NCBI RefSeq assembly: GCF_029919115.1
Contig: NZ_CP123990.1
Location: 62,001 to 126,000 of the forward strand
Length of the DNA: 64,000 nucleotides
From: Variovorax paradoxus
GTDB taxonomy: Bacteria; Pseudomonadota; Gammaproteobacteria; Burkholderiales; Burkholderiaceae_C
Direction: 5' to 3'
In this document: piece after piece, positions 36,549 to 46,898 of the stretch
How positions within the stretch are numbered: the stretch's first letter is position 1
Layout of the letters: each line of letters starts with the position of its first letter
Translations under genes and position numbers: made by a program
The notes under the pieces: generated by a model
The model's input: the letters and a program-made list of their open reading frames with translations, nothing else
Databases searched by the model: none
Told to the model about the DNA's origin: nothing

Positions 36549-38012
36549 TCAGAGCAGATCGACGAGGCGCCGGACCGCCCCGTCGATTTGCGATTGGCCG
36601 ATGAGGCCATAGCCGAACGCAAGGCCGTTGGGCACACCGGATGCCTGGGGGTCCCATGCGAAGCGCGACAGCGGCGGCAGGGTGATTCCGGCTGCGGCGG
36701 CGCGCTCGACCACCAGGTCAGCGCGGGTACCGGTGCGCAGCCAGGCCGACAGGTGCAGCCCCGCATCGGAGGGAATCGCGTCGAGCCGCCCTGCCCCGTG
36801 CCGCGCCAATGCTTCGAGCAATGCGGTGCGCCGCGCGCCGTAGACCTTGCGCATCTTACGGATGTGGCGCGCAAGGTGCCCTTCAGCAATGAACGCGGCA
36901 AGCGCCTCCTGCCCCAACACCGGACCGTGCCAGTCGGCCAGTTCGCGTGCCCGCACCAGCGCAGCACGTGCCCACGGCGGCGCCACCACAAAGCCGAGCC
37001 GCAGCGCGGGAAAAAGGCTCTTGGAGAAAGTGCCCACGTAGCAGACCGACTCGGCGCGGTCGAGCGTCTGCAGCGCATCGAGCGGGCGGCCGGCAAAGCG
37101 GAATTCACTGTCGTAGTCGTCTTCGATGACGACGGCGTTGCGTGCCTGCGCGAAGGCCAGCAGCGCCGCGCGCCGCTGCGGCGACATTGCAACGCCGGTG
37201 GGAAACTGGTGCGAAGGCGTCACGCAGATCACGCGCGCCTCGGGCGGCAGTTGGTCCACGCACAGGCCTTCCCCGTCGGTCGGCACGGCAACCACCTTCG
37301 CGCCCGCGGCCGTCATCGCCTCGCGCAGCGACGGATAGAAGAGCTGTTCCACGGCAACCACCGTGCGCCCCGGCACCACCAGAATGCGCGCGAGCAACCC
37401 GAATGCCTGCTGTGCACCGGCCGTGACCACGATGTCATCGGCGGTGCAGCCGACCGCACGCGTGAACGACACATGGCTGGCGATGGCTTCGCGCAGCGCG
37501 GGCTGTCCCTGCGGGTCGGCGTAGTCCGCCGGCCCTCTTGCGATGCGGCGCAGGGCGCGGTCGGACAGGCGGCGCCAGATGTCGAACGGAAAGGCGCTGA
37601 TGTCGGGCAGCCCCACGCGGAAGTCGTCGCGCGCGGGTGATGGCTGCAGCGTGGGTGCGAGGTCGGCCCCGGGCACGCCGAGCGGCACCAGCCGTGCATC
37701 GCGCCGGGCGGCCCCGCCCTTCAAGGCGCGGCCACGGCGCAATTGCGGCACGGCCACGGTGTCGGCCACATAGGTACCGGCGCCGGGGCGCGCCAGCAGG
37801 TAGCCCTCGCTCAGCAACAGGTCGTAGGCCGCAAGCATGGTGTTGCGCGACACGCCCAGGCGCTGCGCCAGCGTGCGCGTGGCGGGCAGGCGCGCGCCGG
37901 GCTGCAGCCGGCCATCGAGGATGGCGGCGCGCAATTGCCGGTGCACTTCGCGCAGCAGTTCGCGCGAGCCGGTGTTCGGCAGGCGAATGGCGAGTTCGAA
38001 AAGTGGCTCCAT
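36549..38012 (-). CDS. MocR/PdxR-type regulator (GntR domain fused to aminotransferase fold)
   Basis: A 487-aa protein. Residues 1-75 form a GntR winged helix (LPATRTLAQRLGVSRNTMLAAYDLL), followed by a fold-type I aminotransferase domain with the PLP lysine in VGTFSKSLFPALRLGF. MocR proteins sense PLP-bound amino compounds and activate a divergent gene, here the MFS transporter at 38096. The start at 38012 (MEPLFELAIRLP) is the family norm; upstream in-frame sequence runs into the promoter region. It could respond to PLP itself like PdxR, but no pdxST genes are present. Confidence 0.9.
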   Translation of the reverse strand: MEPLFELAIRLPNTGSRELLREVHRQLRAAILDGRLQPGARLPATRTLAQRLGVSRNTMLAAYDLLLSEGYLLARPGAGTYVADTVAVPQLRRGRALKGGAARRDARLVPLGVPGADLAPTLQPSPARDDFRVGLPDISAFPFDIWRRLSDRALRRIARGPADYADPQGQPALREAIASHVSFTRAVGCTADDIVVTAGAQQAFGLLARILVVPGRTVVAVEQLFYPSLREAMTAAGAKVVAVPTDGEGLCVDQLPPEARVICVTPSHQFPTGVAMSPQRRAALLAFAQARNAVVIEDDYDSEFRFAGRPLDALQTLDRAESVCYVGTFSKSLFPALRLGFVVAPPWARAALVRARELADWHGPVLGQEALAAFIAEGHLARHIRKMRKVYGARRTALLEALARHGAGRLDAIPSDAGLHLSAWLRTGTRADLVVERAAAAGITLPPLSRFAWDPQASGVPNGLAFGYGLIGQSQIDGAVRRLVDLL

Positions 38013-38095
38013 GAACTTCGCCGATTGTGGTTCTTTTGCAGAGCCATTCGCAAGCCTATTCTGAAGACCTCCAAACGCTCGACGGAGTCCCTGCC

Positions 38096-39343
38096 ATGCA
38101 TATCGCCTCCAATACCGCACAGTCGGCGCAATCTGCGGAACGCCTCCCCCTAGCCCTGGCGTGGCTCGCGCTTGGCGCGTTTGCCATCGGCACCGAGAGC
38201 TTCATGGTTGCCGGCCTGCTGCCGGTCCTGGCGGCCGACCTGCAGGTCAGCGCCACGCGCGCTGGGCAGCTGGTGCTGCTGTTCGCGCTGAGCTACGCCA
38301 TCGGCTCGCCGGTGATGGCCGCGGTGTGTGCGCGTTTCGGGCGCCGACCCCTCCTTGTCGCCAGCCTTGCTCTCTTCTCGGGCCTGGCGCTGGCGGCGGC
38401 AATGGCGCAGGGCTTTGCCCAGCTGGCGCTGGCGCGGGTCGCACTGGGGCTGGTGGCCGGCGTGTTCCTGCCGACCGCGAGCGCGGTGGCCGCGTCGATG
38501 GTGTCGCCCGCGCTGCGCGGCCGGGCGCTCGCCATCGTGGCGGGCGGCGGCACCGTCGCAGTGGCGCTCGGCGTGCCGCTGGGCGCGTGGATTTCGGGCT
38601 GGGGCGGGTGGCGCACGGCCTATCTTCTGATTGCACTGGTTGCAACGCTGGCCACCGCCGGCCTTGCGATGGGCTTGCCGCGCCAGCTGGCAGGTGCATC
38701 GGCCGCAGCAGCTCGCACGTCGTCCTTTGCGGTGGCACGTGAACCCGGCGTGCTGCCGGCACTGCTCACCACCGTGCTCTGGGCGACGGGCGGGTTCAGC
38801 TTCTACACGTACATCGCGCTGTTCCTTTTCGGCACGCTGGGCTTTGGCCCACAAGGGGTGGGCACGGTGTTCTGCGCCATTGGCGTGGCCGCCGCCATCG
38901 GAACGGCGGCGGGCGGCTGGGCCACAGACCGCTTTGGCGCGGACCGCATGGCGCAGGGCTTTGCGCTGATGCTGGTGGCGATCCTGGCCGGGCTCTCGTT
39001 ATCGGCGCAGATGCTGCCGCGCAGCCTCGCGCTGCCGCTGATCGTGGGGCTGTGCACACTCTGGGGCTTTGCGGGCTGGGGCTTCGGGCCCGCGCAGGCG
39101 GTGCGGCTGATTCGGCTGACACCGGAGCGGGCGCCGATGACGCTGTCGCTCAACGCATCGGCGGTCTACCTGGGCATTGCGGCGGGTTCGGCATTGGGCG
39201 GCGCGGCAATCGACTGGGTGGGCGTAGGCGCAATTGGCTGGGTCGGCGCGGCCTGCCAGCTCGCGGGATTGGTGCTGATCCGGCATGCCGCCCGGAAGGC
39301 TCGAACCGCCCTTTTGACCCCGATTGCTCCGCTGGGCACCTGA
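38096..39343 (+). CDS. MFS transporter, DHA1/AraJ-like
   Basis: A 415-aa protein with twelve predicted membrane helices. Helix 1 reads ALGAFAIGTESFMVAGLLPV, the signature of the AraJ/YdhP-type drug or sugar efflux group. The cytoplasmic loop 2-3 motif is ARFGRRPLLV and motif C-like sequence is AGGGTVAVALGVPLGAWI. It probably exports a small metabolite under control of the divergent MocR protein. The start at 38096 is chosen because the upstream frame lies in the shared promoter region. Confidence 0.88.
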   Translation: MHIASNTAQSAQSAERLPLALAWLALGAFAIGTESFMVAGLLPVLAADLQVSATRAGQLVLLFALSYAIGSPVMAAVCARFGRRPLLVASLALFSGLALAAAMAQGFAQLALARVALGLVAGVFLPTASAVAASMVSPALRGRALAIVAGGGTVAVALGVPLGAWISGWGGWRTAYLLIALVATLATAGLAMGLPRQLAGASAAAARTSSFAVAREPGVLPALLTTVLWATGGFSFYTYIALFLFGTLGFGPQGVGTVFCAIGVAAAIGTAAGGWATDRFGADRMAQGFALMLVAILAGLSLSAQMLPRSLALPLIVGLCTLWGFAGWGFGPAQAVRLIRLTPERAPMTLSLNASAVYLGIAAGSALGGAAIDWVGVGAIGWVGAACQLAGLVLIRHAARKARTALLTPIAPLGT

Positions 39344-39436
39344 ATCCGGTTTCGTCCGCTACATTTTTAATAGCATCAGAGGCTTATAGAACGGGTGCCG
39401 ACAGGCAATTCACCCAATCGTTGTTTTTAAGACAAG

Positions 39437-39463
39437 CAACTGTCATGCCCCGCGGGCTATAAT
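39437..39463 (+). promoter_or_regulatory. Sigma-70-type promoter of the IF-1/DbpA region
   Basis: A perfect TATAAT lies at 39458-39463 in otherwise GC-rich DNA. The -35 candidate is weak (CAACTG near 39437). The predicted start near 39470 leaves a leader of about 264 nt before the first gene at 39734. Confidence 0.5.
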
Positions 39464-39733
39464 GTCGGGTTCGTTTCGATACCACGACGAAGCACTTTTC
39501 GTCACTCCGCCGGCTGACCTGCACCGTCCCTTGGATTTTTCAGGCCTCTTTCTTTCAAGCCGGCTTCACAGTGTGTTGGAGCGCCAGACCGGGCGCCCAT
39601 GATTGCCACCACTGCCTTCGTTCTTGTTGAAGCGAATAGCGCGTCCGCCGCGCCGTTCTGGCCGGCCCACGCCCGTTTTCAATTATTTTTTCGGCATTTT
39701 GCGCACAACTTTCGCGCAGGGTGCCAAGGCTTC
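39464..39733 (+). other. Long untranslated leader ahead of the 88-aa gene
   Basis: The 390-bp stretch 39344-39733 holds no convincing gene. Its right part is a probable transcribed leader with pyrimidine-rich runs (TTGGATTTTTCAGG, CTCTTTCTTTCAAG) and paired GCCGGC segments around 39511 and 39559. Long structured leaders are typical of cold-shock genes. The ATG at 39599 would give an N-terminally extended protein, but that sequence looks non-coding. Confidence 0.45.
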
Positions 39734-40000
39734 ATGGACATCATTCAACACAGTATCGCGGTGGGCAAGTACCTTGTTTCCCCGCTCATTCGCCACCAGG
39801 ACGACGGCAAGTACGCCGCTTCCGTCTCGATCCGCTCCGGCCGTGGCAGCGGCATGCACGACCGCGTGATGCGTTTCACGCCGCGCTTTGCCAGCCATGC
39901 CGCCGCGGTGCGCTACGCCGTCGACCAGGGCCTTTGCTGGGTGCGCGAAAGCAGCAGCCCCCGCAGCGTTGCCCCGCTCGCGCTTTCGTGCGCAGGCTGA
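39734..40000 (+). CDS. Small conserved hypothetical protein, 88 aa
   Basis: An 88-aa basic soluble protein starting MDIIQHSIAVGKYLVSPLIR. The centre carries KYAASVSIRSGRGSGMHDRV followed by FASHAAAVRYAVDQGLCWV. The helix-strand pattern looks like a small folded domain, and I do not recognise a named family. The start at 39734 fits the first structured residues. It lies 58 bp before the IF-1 paralogue on the same strand and shares its promoter, so a role in the same cold or stress response is likely but unproven. Confidence 0.7.
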   Translation: MDIIQHSIAVGKYLVSPLIRHQDDGKYAASVSIRSGRGSGMHDRVMRFTPRFASHAAAVRYAVDQGLCWVRESSSPRSVAPLALSCAG

Positions 40001-40058
40001 AACAATTACGCCCATCTTCATATCCAACACACATCGAACGAGTCAGAGGTAATCACAC

Positions 40059-40331
40059 ATGCCCAAGGAAGAACTGATCGAAATGAACGGCGCAGTGACC
40101 GAAGTCCTGCCCGACTCGCGCTACCGCGTGACGCTCGACAACGGCCATCAGCTGATCGCCTACAGCGGCGGCAAGATGCGCAAGCACCACATCCGCATCC
40201 TGGCGGGTGACAAGGTGTCGCTCGAGCTCTCGCCCTACGACCTGACCAAGGGCCGTATCACCTTCCGCCACCTGGAGCGCCGCGGCCCCCCGCCGACCAA
40301 CTCCGGCAACAACAACGCACCTCGCCGCTGA
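40059..40331 (+). CDS. infA: Translation initiation factor IF-1 (second-copy type)
   Basis: A 90-aa S1-like OB-fold protein starting [20 protein letters not shown], with the IF-1 signature [20 protein letters not shown] and [14 protein letters not shown]. It binds the ribosomal A site during initiation. The longer C-terminal tail (rich in Pro and Asn) and the position outside a ribosomal protein operon indicate the additional IF-1 gene found in many beta-proteobacteria. It is placed with the 88-aa gene and followed by a terminator and the dbpA helicase. Confidence 0.93.
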   Translation: MPKEELIEMNGAVTEVLPDSRYRVTLDNGHQLIAYSGGKMRKHHIRILAGDKVSLELSPYDLTKGRITFRHLERRGPPPTNSGNNNAPRR

Positions 40332-40344
40332 TCCGCGACGGACG

Positions 40345-40393
40345 AAGGGCCTTGCGGCACCCCGCAAAGGGTGCTGGCAAGGCCTTTGTTTTT
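40345..40393 (+). terminator. Terminator after infA
   Basis: GGCCTTGC and GCAAGGCC pair around an inner hairpin (GCACCC-CGCAAA-GGGTGC), and the outer stem is followed by TTTGTTTTT. It lies between infA and dbpA, so dbpA would depend on read-through or its own promoter. Confidence 0.8.
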
Positions 40394-40413
40394 CCGGGTC
40401 CGGCTGCCGCACG

Positions 40414-41856
<1,443 letters not shown>

Positions 41857-41955
41857 AAGAAACCCCGTCATGCTCGTTGCTTAGGCTTCTGGCAGGCAAA
41901 ATCCCCGCTGTGGCCTAATTGGCCCTCGAACATTACTTTTTTACCCGAGCTTTTC

Positions 41956-42126
41956 ATGCCCAAGAAAATTCGTACCGAAGCCGACCGCGTTGCCACCCCG
42001 AAGCCGACGCCCCTGCCCGGCTACGCCCTGCCCAAGTCCGGTGGCGGCCAGAAGGTCAGCCTGGAGCGCGGCACCGCCACGCGCAGCAAGAAGAACCCCG
42101 GCAAGCGCGCAAAGAAGGGCGGCTGA
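41956..42126 (+). CDS. Small very basic protein, 56 aa
   Basis: A short gene starting MPKKIRTEADRVATPKPTPL and ending RSKKNPGKRAKKGG. The composition is rich in Lys, Arg, Pro and Gly with no hydrophobic core, so it is probably an RNA- or ribosome-associated disordered peptide. A terminator follows 38 bp later. It lies downstream of dbpA, which fits a translation-related role. I do not recognise a named family. Confidence 0.6.
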   Translation: MPKKIRTEADRVATPKPTPLPGYALPKSGGGQKVSLERGTATRSKKNPGKRAKKGG

Positions 42127-42163
42127 CCCAGCAGCCCCCACCGGCTCGCAAGAGCCACGACGA

Positions 42164-42184
42164 ACGCGCCCCCGGGCGCGTTTT
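42164..42184 (+). terminator. Terminator after the 56-aa basic protein gene
   Basis: ACGCGCCC-CC-GGGCGCGT forms a perfect 8-bp stem with a 2-nt centre followed by TTT. It lies 38 bp after the stop of the small gene and supports that gene being a real transcription unit. Confidence 0.75.
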
Positions 42185-42220
42185 GTCATTGGGGCAGCCC
42201 TGGCCCAAGATCCACGCGCG

Positions 42221-42541
42221 ATGTCCGACGACAACCAGATCTTCATTCCGCCCTCATTCTTCGCGGTGTACAGCGACGCGCGCAAGCGCCTGCTGGAGCC
42301 CATCGGAGTCGTGCGCGAGCGCTACGAGATCTGCGAAGACCTGGCCAACCACCTCGTGGGCCACGCGCAAATCCAGCACCACACCGAGGTGCCGGTCGAA
42401 AGCGAGATCCTGCGGCGCATCCACGCCGGGCTGGCCGTGCCTGAAGCCGGCGTATCGCCCGCCGAGGCTGGCTGGATCGTGCAGCGCCTGGCCGAACTGC
42501 TGGGCTGGCCAAGCCCCGGCCCCGAAGAGCCGGCCAGCTAG
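42221..42541 (+). CDS. Conserved hypothetical protein, 106 aa
   Basis: A 106-aa soluble, mostly helical, acidic protein. It starts MSDDNQIFIPPSFFAVYSDA and includes RERYEICEDLANHLVGHAQ and VSPAEAGWIVQRLAELLGWP. Similar short proteins in related genomes are, from memory, labelled as ATPases with chaperone activity, but no nucleotide-binding motif is visible here. Its 3' end overlaps the convergent desaturase gene by 4 bp. Confidence 0.7.
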   Translation: MSDDNQIFIPPSFFAVYSDARKRLLEPIGVVRERYEICEDLANHLVGHAQIQHHTEVPVESEILRRIHAGLAVPEAGVSPAEAGWIVQRLAELLGWPSPGPEEPAS

Positions 42542-43470
42542 GCAGGCCGGACCGAGGCCGCACGCTTCAGCAGGCTCAGGTAGCCGGGCTGCACTTCCAT
42601 GCGCGCGGTGGCGCCACGTTGCCGCAGCAGCCGGTGCGCCTTGGGCAAGCTCCAGCAGGGCAGGCTGGTGAACATGTGGTGTTCGCAGTGATAGTTGACC
42701 CAATAGGGCGCCACCAGCGTGCGTTCGAGCCAGCCGGCATGCGTGGTGCGCGCTTGGCGCAGCGGGTCGGCCTCGTTCTGCGCCACCAGCGCATGCTCGG
42801 CGATGTTGCGCACGCGGCTCACGAGCGGCAGCCAGGTGGCCATGGGCAGCAGCCACATCAGCAACCATGCCCACCAGAAGCCCGCCAATGCAAAGGCGAG
42901 GAAGCCGAGGCCATTGCCGATCAAAAAACGCCGGTCCTTCGCGAGTTCGTTCCCGAAGACCTTGAGTACCGATTCACCCGGCGCGCGGCTCCGGATGCCT
43001 TCGGCGATATGGCCGAAGCGCTGCTTGTAGAAGGTCTGGCCGCTCAGGTCGCGCACGACCTTGCGCCACATCGAGGCACGTGAGATCGGGAACGGCGCGG
43101 ACAACACGAGGTCCGGATCTTCGGTCTGCTGCACGAAGCGGTGGTGCTGCAGGTGATACGGCCGGTAGTCGCGCAGCGTGGACGAGCACAGCCAGTACGC
43201 CACCCAGTCGTTGACCTTGCGGTTGCGGTGCAAGCCCGCGTGCGCGGCGTCGTGCATGAGGATGAAGAGCCCCAACTGCCGCGCGCCGACGATAGGCACC
43301 ATGAACGGCACGGCCCAGGGCCACACGACACCCGCGAGCATCGCCGTGCCGATCACGCCCCAGCAATGCGCAACCAGCCACAGGCCCTTCCATGACGAAC
43401 GGCTGGTGAGCGACCGCCACTCTTCGGCGGTGAAGAAGTCTTCGGGTTGCGCGCGGGGTGCGACGGCCAT
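42538..43470 (-). CDS. Fatty acid desaturase
   Basis: A 310-aa integral membrane desaturase with four hydrophobic segments and the three histidine boxes of the di-iron site: HDAAHAGLH, HLQHHRF and YHCEHH. It introduces a double bond into membrane acyl chains or hydroxylates a lipid. Membrane desaturases are often cold-induced, so its place near infA/dbpA may be meaningful. The regioselectivity cannot be read from the sequence. Confidence 0.9.
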   Translation of the reverse strand: MAVAPRAQPEDFFTAEEWRSLTSRSSWKGLWLVAHCWGVIGTAMLAGVVWPWAVPFMVPIVGARQLGLFILMHDAAHAGLHRNRKVNDWVAYWLCSSTLRDYRPYHLQHHRFVQQTEDPDLVLSAPFPISRASMWRKVVRDLSGQTFYKQRFGHIAEGIRSRAPGESVLKVFGNELAKDRRFLIGNGLGFLAFALAGFWWAWLLMWLLPMATWLPLVSRVRNIAEHALVAQNEADPLRQARTTHAGWLERTLVAPYWVNYHCEHHMFTSLPCWSLPKAHRLLRQRGATARMEVQPGYLSLLKRAASVRPA

Positions 43471-43542
43471 CGGGCCAGTATGCGCCGGAGGCCCCGGCAG
43501 ATCACGCGTAGTTCCCCGGTGTCTGCCGCGAGGCCCTTCGGC

Positions 43543-44244
43543 CTACTTGTCGATGATCTTCCGGGCGAAAACCTCGAGGTAGTCCATGAGCCGGTTGGCA
43601 CCTGCCACAGCCGCGGCCTCGTTGCCGGTGGCAATGCCCTGTGCCAGTTCGAGGTGCGCATTGGCGCCTTCGACAATCTCGCCTTCATGCTGGTACGCGT
43701 ACCAGAAGCGCCGGCACTGGACGATGAGCGGAATCACCGCCTTCACCGCCGAATCGTTGTGGCTCGCCTGGTGATTGACAAGGTCGAGCGCGCGATCGGC
43801 CTTCATGTAGTCGTTCAAATCGCCGCGATGGGCGGCCTCGACCATCACCTCGGCGCAGCGCACGATCTCCTTGCGCTGCAACGCCGTGGCGCGGCGTGCC
43901 GAGCAGGCCGCAATCAGCAGTTCGAGCACACGCCGGGTCTGGATCACGTCGAGGTGGTCGGCCAGGTCGATGGTGGACACCAGCAGGCCGCGGCGCGGCT
44001 GCTGCACGATGAGACCGATGGACACCATGCGCATCAGCGCCTCTCGCACGGGCGTGCGGCCAAGGCTGGTGCGCTCGGCCAGGTCGGCTTCGACCACTTG
44101 GCTGCCGGGCTCCAGCTGCATGGTGGAAAGCAGCGTCTCGATCGCGTCGTAGGCAAGGTCGGCGGCCCGTCGCTTGGGCTGGGGGCGGGGCAAGGTCTTC
44201 GGGGTGGCCATGGTTTTTTTCTTATGAAGCTGCTTCGGTTTCAT
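43543..44244 (-). CDS. GntR-family regulator (FadR/FCD type) of the hydroxyproline operon
   Basis: A 233-aa regulator. Residues 25-90 are a GntR winged helix (VVEADLAERTSLGRTPVREALMRM), and the C-terminal part is an all-helical FCD ligand-binding domain. The start ATG overlaps the upstream oxidase stop in an ATGA, so the regulator is the last gene of the catabolic operon. A second start at 44211 (MATPKTLPRP) is possible. It most likely binds the AT-rich palindrome at 49988-50004 and is released by hydroxyproline or a pathway intermediate. Confidence 0.88.
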   Translation of the reverse strand: MKPKQLHKKKTMATPKTLPRPQPKRRAADLAYDAIETLLSTMQLEPGSQVVEADLAERTSLGRTPVREALMRMVSIGLIVQQPRRGLLVSTIDLADHLDVIQTRRVLELLIAACSARRATALQRKEIVRCAEVMVEAAHRGDLNDYMKADRALDLVNHQASHNDSAVKAVIPLIVQCRRFWYAYQHEGEIVEGANAHLELAQGIATGNEAAAVAGANRLMDYLEVFARKIIDK

Positions 44245-45536
44245 TGTCGGTCCACATCGTTGCCGTGGACCGCAAGGCCTGCCAGGGTTGCAATGCGCGC
44301 CGGCGAGAGCGGCGGCCGGGGGATGGGCGGGGTCCAGCCGAAGAGGAACTGGGCCGCATCGCCGCACACGCGGCCTTGGCAAGCGCCCATGCCGCAGCGG
44401 CGATGCAGCTTGGCATCTGTCCAGCCGCTGCAGCCGGCAAGCGCGGAAAACGGCACGTCTTCGCAGCGGCACACCAGGGTGTCGGGCTGCGGCATCTGGC
44501 GAATCTCGGCGGACAGCGCAAAGCTGCGGTTCAGCTGCGCGGCAAAGGCGTTCCATCGGGCGCGATCATGTTCATGCTGCGTTGCGGCTCGTTCATTGCC
44601 GACTGCTGCGTAGCCTGCAATGGTGCCCTGCGCAAGGGCGCGCTCGCTGCCGCCGAAGCCGGTGCATTCGCCGGCCGCATAGACGCCGGGCAGGCTGGTG
44701 CGCTGCAAGGCATCGACCGCGAGCGCCCGCGCGCCCGTGTCTGCAGGCACAAGGGCGCAGCCGAGTATCTGGCCGAGCTGCGTGTTGGGTGTGAGGCCAA
44801 AGCCGCACGCCACCCGATCGCATTCGATCTGCGCCTCGCGCCCGCCCTGACGGAGCCGGACCGATTCCACTTGGCCATCGCCCTCAACGGAGACGATGCG
44901 CGACGAAGTGCGATACCGCGCATCGCCCAGCGTCAAAGCCTGGGCGGCCTTGCTTGGCCAGCGCAGCAGATTGACGGCAAAGCCGGCCACCGCAGCAAGC
45001 GAGGCCTGCTCGGCGATGCGCAAGACCTTTGCGCCCGCGGCGCGCGCAGTGGCCGCGGCTGCAAGCAGCAAAGGCCCGCTGCCCGCAACGACGATGCGTT
45101 CGCCTTCGACGGGCAAGCCCGCCTTGATGAGCGCCTGCAAGCCGCCCGCGCCAGTGACGCCGGGCAGCGTCCATCCCGGAAAAGGCAGCAGCAGCTCGCG
45201 CGCGCCGGTGCACAGGATCAACTTCTTCCACTGCATGCGCCAGCCGCGCACCGCGTCTTCGAGCAGCAGCTCGTCGGGTGCGGGCGCAGCGATCACGCGC
45301 GTCCCGCTGCACACGCGAATGTTGGCGTGGCGCTCGAGTGCTTCACGCCACTTGCGTGCGATGGGCGGCAATGTTGCGCCTGGACCATCGCGCCAGATCT
45401 GGCCGCCGGGTGCGGGGTTGTCGTCTATGACGACGATCGATGCGCCGCTGGGCGCGGCCGCTACCGCTGCGGCCATGCCCGCAGGGCCCGCGCCGACGAT
45501 CAGCAGATCGCAATGCTCCAGCGCCAAGTGGGTCAT
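44241..45536 (-). CDS. D-hydroxyproline dehydrogenase, FAD/NAD-binding alpha-type subunit (HcnB/OoxA-like)
   Basis: A 431-aa flavoprotein. The N-terminal FAD site is DLLIVGAGPAGMAAAVAA, with a second nucleotide site at RIVVAGSGPLLLAAAATA. The C-terminal BFD-like region carries cysteines in LVCRCEDVPF and RRCGMGACQGRVCG, which could bind a 2Fe-2S cluster. Together with the small 2Fe-2S protein and the DAO-type subunit encoded just upstream, it forms a heteromeric dehydrogenase like opine oxidase. The epimerase next door points to cis-4-hydroxy-D-proline as substrate. Start and stop both overlap neighbours by 4 nt. Confidence 0.85.
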   Translation of the reverse strand: MTHLALEHCDLLIVGAGPAGMAAAVAAAPSGASIVVIDDNPAPGGQIWRDGPGATLPPIARKWREALERHANIRVCSGTRVIAAPAPDELLLEDAVRGWRMQWKKLILCTGARELLLPFPGWTLPGVTGAGGLQALIKAGLPVEGERIVVAGSGPLLLAAAATARAAGAKVLRIAEQASLAAVAGFAVNLLRWPSKAAQALTLGDARYRTSSRIVSVEGDGQVESVRLRQGGREAQIECDRVACGFGLTPNTQLGQILGCALVPADTGARALAVDALQRTSLPGVYAAGECTGFGGSERALAQGTIAGYAAVGNERAATQHEHDRARWNAFAAQLNRSFALSAEIRQMPQPDTLVCRCEDVPFSALAGCSGWTDAKLHRRCGMGACQGRVCGDAAQFLFGWTPPIPRPPLSPARIATLAGLAVHGNDVDRQ

Positions 45537-45781
45537 GCCCTGGTCTCCACCTGCATGCCTTCGGCGCAGACTGTCTGGCAGGCGAGCATGCGGCGTCCGT
45601 CGATCCGCACACGGCACTCCTGGCACACGCCCATGCCGCAGAACGGAGCGCGCGGCTGGCCCGAGACGGAGGTGCGCGCCGCGCCCGTGCCGCCGACGAC
45701 GCGCAGCGCCGCAGCCACTGAGCTGCCCGCTTTTACGCGGACCAGGCGCCCATCGATGTGCAGCGAGGTCTCGCCGGTCAT
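45533..45781 (-). CDS. 2Fe-2S subunit of the D-hydroxyproline dehydrogenase (HcnA-like)
   Basis: An 82-aa plant-type ferredoxin-like protein. The four cysteines are in APFCGMGVCQECRVRIDG and LACQTVC, the usual C-x4-C-x2-C plus distal C arrangement. It passes electrons between the flavin subunits. It overlaps both neighbouring subunit genes by 4 nt, which suggests fixed stoichiometry through translational coupling. Confidence 0.88.
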   Translation of the reverse strand: MTGETSLHIDGRLVRVKAGSSVAAALRVVGGTGAARTSVSGQPRAPFCGMGVCQECRVRIDGRRMLACQTVCAEGMQVETRA

Positions 45782-46887
45782 GCGAATTTCTCCGAGCGAA
45801 GACCGCGCGGCGCGTAAGGCGCCGCGTCGAATTCAGGGGCGGCGCCGTTCATGAGCGCCGCGAGCAGATGCGCGCTGCCCGGCGCAGTCGTCACGCCCAG
45901 GCCTTCGTGGCCGACCGCGAGCCAGAGCTTCTCTCGCCACGGATGCTTGCCGAGCAGCGGCAGCCCGTCGGGCGTGGCGGCGCGCATGCCGGTCCACGAG
46001 CGCACGGCGGTGAGGCCTGCAAGGCCCGGCAGGTACTCGAGCGTGCGTTGCAGCATGCGCGCGAGCATCGGCGCCTCGACGATCGGATCGGTGGTGTCGA
46101 ACTGGCGCGAGGAACCGATCAGCAGTTGCCCCGTCGGCCGCGGCTGCACGTTGAAGGCGACCGAGTCGCCGTCGCTGTGGTGCGCGCTGGTGACATAGCC
46201 GAGCTCGACGAGTTGGTGATGCACGGTGCCCGGATAGCGGTCGGTAATCAGCAGGTGGCCCTTCTTGGGGCGGATAGGCAGCTCAGGGCACAGCGTGGTG
46301 GCCTCGATGCCGTTGGCGAGCACGATCTGCGGCGCGGTGCGGCGGCTGCCGTCAACGAGCCGCAGCGTGCCATCGCCTTCAATCTCATCGACCTTCGCAT
46401 GTTCGACGCGGACCGAATCTCCGCCCTGCGCGAGCAGCCAGCGGGCCGCATTGGGCGCATAGAGAATGCCGTCGCCAGGCACTTCCAGTGCACCTGCAAG
46501 ACCGCTGCGCAAGGCAGGCTCGGCGTGCGCCAACGCGGCGGCATTGAGCAACCGGCATTCGATGCCGTGCGCGCGCAGCCTCTGCTGCTTGCGTTCAGCC
46601 TCCGCCATTTCTTCTTCATTCGCGGCAATCCACAGGGTGCCGCAAGCGCTGTATGCGCAGTCTTCGCTCATGCGCGGCGCCATCGCGCGCCATTGCGCCG
46701 TCGAATGGCTGCTCAGCGCGAGCTCGGCCGGGTTGTCGTCCATCACCACCAGGTGCCCCATGCCGGCGCCGGTGGCTCCGCCGATTCGCGCGTCGAGCAC
46801 CAGCACGCGGCGGCCGGTTTGGGCCAGCGCGTGCGCGCAAGCGGCACCGACGATGCCGGCCCCGATGACGATGACGTCCGCGTCCAT
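45778..46887 (-). CDS. D-hydroxyproline dehydrogenase, DAO-type beta subunit
   Basis: A 369-aa FAD-dependent oxidoreductase of the D-amino-acid oxidase/glycine oxidase superfamily. The FAD-binding N terminus is DADVIVIGAGIVGAACAHAL, and the C-terminal FAD contact is in WTGMRAATPDGLPLLG and VGHEGLGVTTAPGSA. It is the catalytic subunit that oxidises cis-4-hydroxy-D-proline to 1-pyrroline-4-hydroxy-2-carboxylate. The start at 46887 lies 11 bp after the epimerase gene. Confidence 0.87.
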   Translation of the reverse strand: MDADVIVIGAGIVGAACAHALAQTGRRVLVLDARIGGATGAGMGHLVVMDDNPAELALSSHSTAQWRAMAPRMSEDCAYSACGTLWIAANEEEMAEAERKQQRLRAHGIECRLLNAAALAHAEPALRSGLAGALEVPGDGILYAPNAARWLLAQGGDSVRVEHAKVDEIEGDGTLRLVDGSRRTAPQIVLANGIEATTLCPELPIRPKKGHLLITDRYPGTVHHQLVELGYVTSAHHSDGDSVAFNVQPRPTGQLLIGSSRQFDTTDPIVEAPMLARMLQRTLEYLPGLAGLTAVRSWTGMRAATPDGLPLLGKHPWREKLWLAVGHEGLGVTTAPGSAHLLAALMNGAAPEFDAAPYAPRGLRSEKFA

Positions 46888-46898
46888 GCAGCGCGGCG

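Noticed and set aside
39599..39733. N-terminal extension of the 88-aa protein from the ATG at 39599
   Set aside because: The extra residues look non-coding, and the segment fits a structured untranslated leader better.
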